Assembly (NCBI GenBank): GCA_024695285.1 | Contig: JAILIM010000047.1 | Span: forward strand, 1-15,097 | Source of the DNA: Bacteroidales bacterium | GTDB taxonomy: Bacteria > Bacteroidota > Bacteroidia > Bacteroidales > UBA932 | Reading direction: 5' to 3' | Length of the DNA stretch: 15,097 nt | In this document: positions 8,137 to 14,155 of the stretch, in pieces | How positions within the stretch are numbered: position 1 is the first letter of the stretch | Layout of the letters: every line of letters starts with the position of its first letter | Position numbers and translations under genes: made by a program | The notes under the pieces: model-generated | What the model saw: only the letters and a program-made list of their open reading frames with translations | The model's database searches: none | What the model was told of the DNA's origin: nothing

Positions 8137-9318
8137 TCAGTCGTTTGCGGATATCGGAATATCGGAAGAATAGATGTCCGTCCAGGGTGCCACGGCCGGG
8201 TCGAAGGTGACCTTGATGCCGTTCGGGTTGATGGAGATCCGGTAGGTGATATTCTGGTTGTCGCGCCATGCGGCGATGTTGCCGTTGTTCAGGCGCACCT
8301 TGGCGCTGAGGTCCTCGACCGCCCAGTATTTGGGATCGGATTCGTCGGCGGGAGCGCTGAGGTAATGGGTCTTGATGGTGTAGTTGATTCTGACGATCTG
8401 GTCGGTGGTCACGTTGAGGGCGTCACCGCTGGTCAGGAGTTCCTGCGGCATGAGAATGCGGCTGACTCCGAGATCGGTGTAGTTGCTGGTCGAAGAAACG
8501 TTGGCCGGAGTGTCGTCGATAAGGTCGAGCTCCAGTACGCTTGCGGGCGCGTACTCATAATCGGTCTTCGCGCTCGCGTGGCTGGTCGCCCACTTCGTGG
8601 AGGCGCTCTGCGTGAAGGTTCCGAGGGAGTCGATGTTGAAGATGTCGACGTCGCTCACTTCGATCACTATCCTGTCCACGTTGGGATTCTTGTGGCCGAT
8701 TGCGCGGAAGGCGAAGCTCAGGCGGCAGAGGGCGTGGTTGAACACGGTGGGAACTCCGGCGAAGCCGCTGTCCACTCCGTCGGTCACGGAAGAGCCGTCC
8801 AGGTTGGTGTTCTGGCCGCAGTTGGCCGCGAGGTCGGCGTACATGAGGTCGATGTCGGTGTCCTCAACGATGGAGTATGCGTTGAAGAGGAAGCCGTTGG
8901 CGACGTTGTACACGGGAATCTCGGAATAGCCTTTGTCGGTGCCGCTGGCGGTGTAGGGCGAATACGACGCGAAGGTGATCTTACCGCTCTTCGTCCAGTA
9001 ATAGGTGCTTGAGGGCGCCCACACGTTGTTGTTGTCGATGTTCTGGTAGGAGATCTGCTCATTGTCCATGAACACGTAGGTCTGGTCGGTGGCTATGCCG
9101 GTCCAGTCGTCCAGGGTCCACCATGCGAAGGTTCCGAAAGGAACGCTGGTGGGATAGCTGAGTCCGGCATAGGGCAGGTCGTGCGCCCTGGTCTGCTGGA
9201 CGTGGTTGATTACCGAGAAGCGGATCTCGTTCTGCACCGGAGTGTAGCCGCTCTCGACTTTGGAGCAGGCGGCCATTGCTGCAATGGCTGCTGCTGCAAG
9301 GATGAAATACTTTTTCAT
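8137..9318 (-). CDS. Fimbrillin-family (Mfa_like_1) pilin lipoprotein, array member 4
   Basis: 393 residues from the ATG at 9318. An in-frame start at 9399 was rejected because it would read through the intergenic hairpin and place 27 polar residues before the signal peptide. Lipobox MAAC (Cys18) with Lys at +2; maturation motif T-R-A at 43-45. Landmarks: PFGTFAWW, then WAPSSTYYWTKSGKITFASYSPY, LMYADLA, GVPTVFNHALCRLSF, and NITYRISINP to FDPAVAPW (355-379). The mid-protein layout (MYAD, then GVP-F-HA-C) is closer to array member 5 than to members 1 and 2, so the array appears to contain at least two sub-lineages. A hairpin spacer precedes it and a 120-base spacer follows. Confidence 0.87.
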   Translation of the reverse strand: MKKYFILAAAAIAAMAACSKVESGYTPVQNEIRFSVINHVQQTRAHDLPYAGLSYPTSVPFGTFAWWTLDDWTGIATDQTYVFMDNEQISYQNIDNNNVWAPSSTYYWTKSGKITFASYSPYTASGTDKGYSEIPVYNVANGFLFNAYSIVEDTDIDLMYADLAANCGQNTNLDGSSVTDGVDSGFAGVPTVFNHALCRLSFAFRAIGHKNPNVDRIVIEVSDVDIFNIDSLGTFTQSASTKWATSHASAKTDYEYAPASVLELDLIDDTPANVSSTSNYTDLGVSRILMPQELLTSGDALNVTTDQIVRINYTIKTHYLSAPADESDPKYWAVEDLSAKVRLNNGNIAAWRDNQNITYRISINPNGIKVTFDPAVAPWTDIYSSDIPISAND

Positions 9319-9327
9319 AATGCTTTG
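9260..9327 (-). repeat. Shared start-site/signal-peptide block, copy in array member 4
   Basis: Partner of 10608-10675 (64 of 68 identical by hand count). Conservation includes synonymous positions and non-coding leader bases, which points to recent duplication or recombination rather than protein-level constraint alone. Confidence 0.8.
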
Positions 9328-9360
9328 TTCTGTCGTTTTCTGTTTCATTTCAATTTCGGA

Positions 9361-9388
9361 CCCCCGGGCGGTTTCACCCTCCCGGAGG
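9361..9388 (-). repeat. GC-rich intergenic hairpin between array members 3 and 4
   Basis: Plus-strand arms CCCCCGGGCGG (9361-9371) and CCTCCCGGAGG (9378-9388); on RNA the stem has one G-U pair and one A-G mismatch over 11 positions and a 6-base loop (GTGAAA). The left arm plus flank TTTCGGAC is identical to that at 10729. It starts 12 bases after the stop of array member 3. No U-run follows. Confidence 0.78.
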
Positions 9389-9400
9389 CAAAGATTCAAC

Positions 9401-10666
9401 TTACGGAGTTACGATACCGTTGTTGTTGATGTTGATGACATCGTTGGCGTTTGCCTCAACCTCGTCGTAGGTCTCGACGGCCGGGTCGAAGGTAACCTTC
9501 TCGGTGACAGGATCGATGATGATGTGGTAGGTGATCTTCTTGTTGGATTCCCACTGGGCGATGCTGCCGGTCAGGTTGTGGATGTTCTCGGCCAGGTCAT
9601 CGTTGACGGTGATACCGACGGTGCGAACCTCCTCCGAGAAGACGGTCGAGCCGTGCAGGCCCTGCACCTTGTAAACGAGCTGGAATGCAACGTTGTCGGT
9701 GAGCTGCGGCATGACGCTGCGCCATGCAAGGAGCTGCTCGACGCTGGTGCTCTCCTGAGCGCTTACAGGCAGTACGAGGGTGTCGGCCTGGTGGAGCTGG
9801 ATGCTCTCGGTGGTGTCACCGGGCTTCCAACCGCTGACCACGTCGGCGCCGCTCTGGGTGCGGTTCCAACCCTGGGTCCTGGTGTTGAGGGCGGCGTTGG
9901 ATGCGAGGGAGTCGATGTTCTCGAGAGTGAGGGTTCCCTTGTTGACGGGGATGATGAGGGACTTCTCGGCGTCAGCGATGGAGCTGTCGCTGTTGAAGTC
10001 GTGGTTGTCGAGAACGATGACCTTCCAGCTGGTGTTGTCGGAAACCTTCTCTGCGGGGATCTGGAGCTTCACATCCATGTAGAGCTTCGAAATCATGTGG
10101 CGGAAGAGGGTGGGAACACCAGTGGTCACGTGGCCGCTGCCTTCGGTGCCGTCAACGGCATAGGTCTGCTGGTTTGCGTTGAAGCGGAGAGCCGCGTCTG
10201 CAACCAGGATGTTGGTAGTGTCGACGATGGTCTTGTTCTCATAGGCGAGGTTGACGGTCTTCTTATCGTTGCTGACGCTCTCGACCGGGTCGATCGTGCC
10301 TGCGTACGAATAGAAGTTCACATAACCGGTCTTGGGCCAGTAGTAGTCGTACTCGGTAGCCCAGGAATAGACATTGATACCGTCGGTAACCTTAACCCTG
10401 GGGGTACTGTTGTCCCATGCGAACACATCGTCGTTCATGAATTCCCTTGCGTCACCAACCTTGGGGAACTGGTAGGCGTAAGTGTGGAACTGGTAGAGAC
10501 TGTCGTCGGCGTTGGTGAGGCGAACGTTGGCCCTGGTCTGGCGGGAATAGTTCGCGACCTCGAAGCCGATCTTCTTGTCAGGAACGGAGTTCAGGTTGAG
10601 CTCGTTCTTGGAGCAAGCGGCCATTGCTGCAATGGCGGCTACTGCAATGATGAAATACTTTTTCAT
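9401..10666 (-). CDS. Fimbrillin-family (Mfa_like_1) pilin lipoprotein, array member 3
   Basis: 421 residues, the longest of the five tandem pilins. Lipobox MAAC (Cys18) with Lys at +2; maturation motif T-R-A at 44-46. Landmarks: DYYWPKTGYVNFYSYAG in the first third, GVPTLFRHMISKLYMDV in the middle, and KITYHIIIDP to FDPAVETY (377-400). The usual Trp a few residues after FDPA is replaced by Tyr, and about 20 further residues, rich in Asn, extend past it to the end. That tail could extend the C-terminal donor-strand region, which is inference. It contains several D-S/T-hydrophobic triplets (DSL, DTL, DTT), the motif used for protein O-glycosylation in Bacteroides. It is separated from both neighbours by hairpin-bearing spacers, with the start shared at DNA level with the next gene. 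Confidence 0.87.
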   Translation of the reverse strand: MKKYFIIAVAAIAAMAACSKNELNLNSVPDKKIGFEVANYSRQTRANVRLTNADDSLYQFHTYAYQFPKVGDAREFMNDDVFAWDNSTPRVKVTDGINVYSWATEYDYYWPKTGYVNFYSYAGTIDPVESVSNDKKTVNLAYENKTIVDTTNILVADAALRFNANQQTYAVDGTEGSGHVTTGVPTLFRHMISKLYMDVKLQIPAEKVSDNTSWKVIVLDNHDFNSDSSIADAEKSLIIPVNKGTLTLENIDSLASNAALNTRTQGWNRTQSGADVVSGWKPGDTTESIQLHQADTLVLPVSAQESTSVEQLLAWRSVMPQLTDNVAFQLVYKVQGLHGSTVFSEEVRTVGITVNDDLAENIHNLTGSIAQWESNKKITYHIIIDPVTEKVTFDPAVETYDEVEANANDVININNNGIVTP

Positions 10667-10675
10667 AATGCTTTG
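10608..10675 (-). repeat. Shared start-site/signal-peptide block, copy in array member 3
   Basis: 68 bases covering the leader end (CAAAGCATT), the ATG and the signal-peptide codons through the lipobox. It matches 9260-9327 at 64 of 68 positions by hand alignment. Array member 2 has a more diverged version (11812-11879), with the bases around the start codon best kept. Confidence 0.8.
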
Positions 10676-10728
10676 ATTTGTTGTTTGTTAATTGTTGTTT
10701 TTTTGTTTGTTTTCGTTTTTGTTTCGGA

Positions 10729-10756
10729 CCCCCGGGCGGTTTCATCCGCCCCGGGG
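10729..10756 (-). repeat. GC-rich intergenic hairpin between array members 2 and 3
   Basis: Plus-strand arms CCCCCGGGCGG (10729-10739) and CCGCCCCGGGG (10746-10756) pair over 11 positions with one mismatch around a 6-base loop (ATGAAA on the transcript). It lies 10 bases after the stop of array member 2. The 3' flank is GTCCGAAAC with no U-run, so it does not look like a classical intrinsic terminator. One arm and its flank are the same as in the hairpin at 9361-9388. Possible roles are mRNA end protection, a processing site, or partial attenuation. Confidence 0.8.
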
Positions 10757-10766
10757 CAAAAGGCTT

Positions 10767-11870
10767 TTAGTTCTCGAGATCAGCAGTACCGGCATCCACC
10801 TCGACCCAGTCTTCCATGGCGGGATCGATCTTGACCTTCGTGGTCTGCGGGTTGATGGTGATGGTGTAGGTGATACTCTTGTTCATGCCCCACTCGGACA
10901 CGGAACCGGAGAAGTCGGTGAGCTTCACGCTGGTGGCCATACGCTCCTTCCAAAGGAGTGTTCCACTGTACTTGCAGAAGATGGAGTACACTACGGTGAG
11001 TTCGTGAGCGTCGGTGAGGGTCTGGGGAAGTACGCTCTGGCCGTCAAGCATGACGGTCGGAGTGGCGGTGAGGGCGGAGGGGTTGGTCTCTGCGCCGGTG
11101 CTGGTGCACCTTTCGAGCATTGCAATCTCGGTCGCGTTGCTGGGGCTGCTCCATACGTTGCCGGCAGCGTTGGTCCAGGCAACGGTGGTGTGCTCGGTGC
11201 CGGGATCGGCGTTGGTCAGGCTGAGGGTACCGGTGTTGTACACGCCGGCGAGCTTGACGGTGTCGAGCTGAACGGTCCAGGTGGTGTTGCCGTCGGCAAT
11301 GGGATCGGCAGCGGCCTTGATGGTGAGCTTGGCAAGAGCGTGGCGGAAGAGCATCGGAACACCCTCGGTCACGGCATCCTTGTCATACTTGTCGAAGTCG
11401 TTGCTCTTGAAGCGCCATGCCTCTTCTGCATAGAGGAGGTTGTCGTCGGTTGCAACAGCGTAGTTGGCCCATGAAAGGGCAGTCTCGGTGGCAGTGGTGG
11501 GAGCATCGCCGTTCTTATCGTACCATGCGATGAAGTTGATGTAGCTCTGGGAGCTCTTGGGCCAGTAGTAGTCGTGGCTGGGAGCCCAGTAGCTGGGATT
11601 CGAAGCGTTGTCGGGGGAGATGGTCTCGCCGTTTGCGCCGAAGAAGTCCTGGGTGATGTTCTCATAACCGTCTGCGTGGAGGAAAGCCTTGCTCGTGAAG
11701 GAGGTGAACTCGCTCTTCACCGAAACGGTGTCCGCCCTCAGCTGAGGAGTGGAGTAGGTGGCCGCCTGGAAGGTGACCTTCTTGTCGGGAGTGTTGAAAT
11801 TGCTTTCAACCTTGGTGCAAGCCGCCATGACTGTCAGGGCAGCTGCTGCAATGATGAAATACTGTTTCAT
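10767..11870 (-). CDS. Fimbrillin-family (Mfa_like_1) pilin lipoprotein, array member 2
   Basis: 367 residues from the ATG at 11870. A longer reading from 11927 adds only a low-complexity Asn/Gln/Lys stretch that would bury the signal peptide, so it was rejected. Lipobox MAAC (Cys18) with Lys at +2; maturation motif L-R-A at 44-46. Landmarks: KAFLHADGYENITQ (61-74), YYWPKSSQSYINF (101-113), GVPMLFRHALAKL in the middle, and ITYTITINP to IDPAMEDW (333-355). It is the closest relative of array member 1, with shared DNA blocks. It is preceded by an A-rich leader and followed by a GC-rich hairpin. It is a candidate structural pilin; the spaced, individually led arrangement hints at independent tuning of its level, but expression is not visible from sequence. 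Confidence 0.87.
   Translation of the reverse strand: MKQYFIIAAAALTVMAACTKVESNFNTPDKKVTFQAATYSTPQLRADTVSVKSEFTSFTSKAFLHADGYENITQDFFGANGETISPDNASNPSYWAPSHDYYWPKSSQSYINFIAWYDKNGDAPTTATETALSWANYAVATDDNLLYAEEAWRFKSNDFDKYDKDAVTEGVPMLFRHALAKLTIKAAADPIADGNTTWTVQLDTVKLAGVYNTGTLSLTNADPGTEHTTVAWTNAAGNVWSSPSNATEIAMLERCTSTGAETNPSALTATPTVMLDGQSVLPQTLTDAHELTVVYSIFCKYSGTLLWKERMATSVKLTDFSGSVSEWGMNKSITYTITINPQTTKVKIDPAMEDWVEVDAGTADLEN
11619..11700 (-). repeat. Duplicated 82-base block, copy in array member 2
   Basis: Partner of 12801-12882 (74 of 82 identical by hand count). Flanking sequence, including the segment encoding YYWPKSS (near 11540-11580), is also alike but less closely. Confidence 0.75.
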
Positions 11871-11897
11871 AATGCTTGGATTTTGATTGTTTTGTTT

Positions 11898-11915
11898 GTT
11901 GTTGTTGTTGTTGTT
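11898..11915. repeat. Six-copy GTT trinucleotide tract in a pilin leader
   Basis: Six GTT copies on the plus strand (AAC on the transcript) lie in the 69-base spacer between array members 1 and 2. The rest of the spacer is similarly A/C-rich and ends CCAAGCATT-ATG. No hairpin is seen here, unlike the next three spacers. The tract lies 28 bases upstream of the ATG at 11870, so copy-number change would alter leader length without touching the reading frame. Confidence 0.7.
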
Positions 11916-11939
11916 ATTTGTTTTCATTTTGTTTCGTTT

Positions 11940-13046
11940 TTACTCGATGTACATGCTGTTGTTGGTGTCGCTGCTCCAGCCTTCGTTGAGGGCGGGGTCG
12001 AACAGTATCTTGCCGGTGACGGGATTGACCGTCATCGTGTAGGTTATGCGATGGTTCATGTCCCATGAGCCTATGTCGCCGCTGAAGTCGCGGAGGCTGA
12101 TGGCCACGGGCACGGTCTCGACCATGTAGGAGTGGTCGGCATATTCAGTGCGGATGTTGCAGTTGCAGGTGAGAACCATGTTTTCGGTGCTCTGCGGTAT
12201 CACGCTCCTGGTAGCCATCACGCTTACCGGAGTATTGTTCACGGTGAGGTTGACGGTCTGGCCCCTGCGTGACAGGGTGTCTACTGCGCAGCCCTCGGTG
12301 CTCCAGTACGGAGTGGTAACCACCGGGGTGGCGTCTTCGCTCATGCTCCACCACACGCGGGTCATATTGCTCTGCGGGTCGGCGTTCACGAGGCTCAGGG
12401 TACCGGTCTTGTATACTTCGGTAATGCAGAAGTCGGTGATGGTGGCGCTCCAGGTGGTTCCGCCGTCGGAGACCGGACTGATCTTGGCGAGGAACCTCAC
12501 CTGTGCGAGCGCATGGTGGAATAGAGTGGGAACGCCAACTGTCACGTCGTCGCCCGTGTACTGGGTGGCGTTGGTGGTGTTCTGGTTGTAGCGCCAGGCC
12601 ACGTCGGCGAACATCAGGTTGTCGTCGGCGGCGAGGCTGCGGGTGCTTCCGTCGAAGCTCCAGCTGAGGGCGGTTTCGCTTACGCTGTCGGGAGTGCCGT
12701 TCTTGTCGTACCACGACACGAAGTTGATATAGCTCTCGCTGCTCTTGGGCCAGTAGTATTCGTGGCTCGGAGCCCATTCGGAAGCGGTGGAGTTCCAGGC
12801 GATGGTTTCGCCGTTTGCGCCGAAGAAGTTCTGGGTTATGTTCTCATAACCGTCGGCATGCAGGAACGCCTTGCTCTTGAAGGAAGAGATTCCGTCGTCA
12901 AGCAGCGACGAGGCCCTTGTGGACGGCGCATAGCTCGCCACCGCGAAGGTAATCCTTTCCTTCGGGGACGGATCGAGCTCCGTCTTGACGCAACCTGCGA
13001 AGGCCGTCATGGCGAAGATCAGAGCTATGTATCCGAATCTCTTCAT
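11940..13046 (-). CDS. Fimbrillin-family (Mfa_like_1) pilin lipoprotein, array member 1
   Basis: 368 residues. Signal peptide with lipobox FAGC (Cys19) and Lys at +2, then a T-R-A motif (43-45) expected as the maturation site for type V pilins. Family landmarks: KAFLHADGYENITQ (59-72), YYWPKSSESYINF (97-109), GVPTLFHHAL (171-180) and the C-terminal stretch ITYTMTVNP to FDPAL (334-353) with Trp357. In this pilus class the C-terminal strands take part in donor-strand joining of subunits. It is most similar to the next gene, sharing whole blocks at protein and DNA level, so the two are recent duplicates. It starts at TAATG directly on the upstream stop and has no spacer, unlike the next four pilin genes, so it may be made in step with the anchor. 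Stalk versus accessory role cannot be decided from sequence. Confidence 0.85.
   Translation of the reverse strand: MKRFGYIALIFAMTAFAGCVKTELDPSPKERITFAVASYAPSTRASSLLDDGISSFKSKAFLHADGYENITQNFFGANGETIAWNSTASEWAPSHEYYWPKSSESYINFVSWYDKNGTPDSVSETALSWSFDGSTRSLAADDNLMFADVAWRYNQNTTNATQYTGDDVTVGVPTLFHHALAQVRFLAKISPVSDGGTTWSATITDFCITEVYKTGTLSLVNADPQSNMTRVWWSMSEDATPVVTTPYWSTEGCAVDTLSRRGQTVNLTVNNTPVSVMATRSVIPQSTENMVLTCNCNIRTEYADHSYMVETVPVAISLRDFSGDIGSWDMNHRITYTMTVNPVTGKILFDPALNEGWSSDTNNSMYIE
12801..12882 (-). repeat. Duplicated 82-base block, copy in array member 1
   Basis: Matches 11619-11700 in the next gene at 74 of 82 positions by hand alignment. It encodes the KAFLHADGYENITQ to GANGETI segment of both pilins and marks recent duplication or gene conversion between neighbours. 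Confidence 0.75.
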
Positions 13047-14155
13047 TAAATCTCTATCTCTCCGTGTTCCTCTTCCCAGTCGTCAACCTGAGGCTGGAAG
13101 CCTCCGTTGCCCTCCTTGGGCTTGTCCTGACCGGGATCGGGAATCACTATTTGCATGTATTTTTCGTCTATAATGAGCCAGTGGTTCTTGATTGCAAGTT
13201 CGCTTTCGAAGATTGCGTCAAGGCTGGCGGTGTATTTCAGCAGGTTGCCGGCGGTATCGTAAACGTTGAAGGTTACGTACAGGTCGGAGGAGGAGTCCTT
13301 GATCTTTCCGAAGGTGTTGAACACGGCGCAGAGAATGTCCTTGTTCTCTCCATCGATGGCGGTGTCCTGACCCTTGTGCATCTCGAAGATAACTGCCGAG
13401 GAAGGCTCGTCGGTCCTCTTGTTGAGGCCTATCCTGTTGGAGGGCGACAGACCGGAGATGACCGCGGTGGCAGTCGATGCGAACTGGAGCCCCTCCACGC
13501 TCACCTGCAGGTAGTAGGTGTCGATGACCGAGCTTGCCTCGGTGTGGATGACGACCAGCGTGTCGTGCGGCGAGATGCGGATGTCGCGGTGGTTTGCAAC
13601 AAGCAGGTGCTCGGGCTCGTAGTGGATGTGCATGTCGTCATACGGGTTCGGGGTGGCGGACTCGTCTCCGGCCTTGGTTCCCAGATACTTGGCCTTGAGG
13701 CCCGGGGAGATCTCGTCGGTGTAGGCGATGATGCTGCTCTCTGTATTGATAGCGTCGACCTGGGTGGTCGGGGTATCGAAGTTGTAAACCAGGAAGTTGT
13801 AGGTACCGTAGCTGATACCGAGGGTTCCGTTGAACACCTTGTTGCCGTCTTCGTCGACGGTCGAGCTCGACACGAAACTCTGGGTGAGCAGCCTGTCGGT
13901 GTCGGGGTCGTAGACGAGCACGCGCATCATCTGGGGATCGAGCTGTGCGAGCTTTTCGTCCCAGAGGGCGTTGGTAGTGCCGTAGAGGTGCACGGAATTG
14001 CGGATATTGGTGTTCACATTGGTGACCGCGTTCACGTTCACCTTAACTTTCACCGCTATGGCCTCGGAGGGTTCTTCGAGCGGACGGCGCACGCAGGAGA
14101 ATGCGAGAGCCAGGCCGAGGACGGAAAGAAGTATGCGTGCTATGATCTTATTCAT
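13046..14155 (-). CDS. DUF5119-type lipoprotein, putative pilus anchor subunit
   Basis: 369 residues. The N-terminus is a lipoprotein signal (hydrophobic residues 4-19, lipobox AFSC, Cys21). Features typical of the Bacteroidales DUF5119 family are visible: a Val/Asn-rich first strand (about 33-50), RVLVYDPDT near 78-86, TYNFLVYNFD at 118-127, and a short acidic C-terminal tail containing VDDW (357-360). Proteins of this type occupy the place of FimB/Mfa2 in related loci, where the second protein stays lipid-anchored in the outer membrane and limits pilus length. No T-R-A maturation motif follows the lipobox, unlike the pilins downstream, which fits an unprocessed anchor. The anchor role is inferred from position and architecture. 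The start overlaps the gene before it, and its stop shares one base with the next ATG (TAATG), so genes 1-3 form a tightly coupled block. Confidence 0.75.
   Translation of the reverse strand: MNKIIARILLSVLGLALAFSCVRRPLEEPSEAIAVKVKVNVNAVTNVNTNIRNSVHLYGTTNALWDEKLAQLDPQMMRVLVYDPDTDRLLTQSFVSSSTVDEDGNKVFNGTLGISYGTYNFLVYNFDTPTTQVDAINTESSIIAYTDEISPGLKAKYLGTKAGDESATPNPYDDMHIHYEPEHLLVANHRDIRISPHDTLVVIHTEASSVIDTYYLQVSVEGLQFASTATAVISGLSPSNRIGLNKRTDEPSSAVIFEMHKGQDTAIDGENKDILCAVFNTFGKIKDSSSDLYVTFNVYDTAGNLLKYTASLDAIFESELAIKNHWLIIDEKYMQIVIPDPGQDKPKEGNGGFQPQVDDWEEEHGEIEI

Noticed and set aside
9319..9399. Upstream in-frame start for array member 4
   Set aside because: It reads through the intergenic hairpin and puts polar residues before the signal peptide; the ATG at 9318 has the conserved CAAAGCATT leader.
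9328..10745. Short reading frame beginning MKPPGGPK (or a GTG version) in two hairpin spacers, as possible leader peptides
   Set aside because: The likeness is fully explained by the shared hairpin arm; the two frames then diverge, one stopping after about ten codons, and neither has coding signs.
8070..10756. Hairpins as ordinary intrinsic terminators
   Set aside because: None is followed by a U-run, and the genes on both sides are clearly one functional series; they were recorded as inverted repeats instead.
9260..10834. Very long plus-strand open frames opposite the pilin genes (for example 524 codons here, 500 at 2934-4436, 381 at 6859-8004, 374 at 13064-14188)
   Set aside because: The four checked are in exact codon-over-codon register with the minus-strand genes, so an antisense stop would need a sense TTA, CTA or TCA codon, which these GC-leaning genes avoid. 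The products are Val/Gly/Arg-rich with no domains, and the sense genes have clear signal peptides and family motifs.
11871..11927. Upstream in-frame start for array member 2 giving a 386-residue protein
   Set aside because: It adds a low-complexity Asn/Gln run in front of a normal lipoprotein signal; the ATG at 11870 matches the starts of array members 3 and 4.
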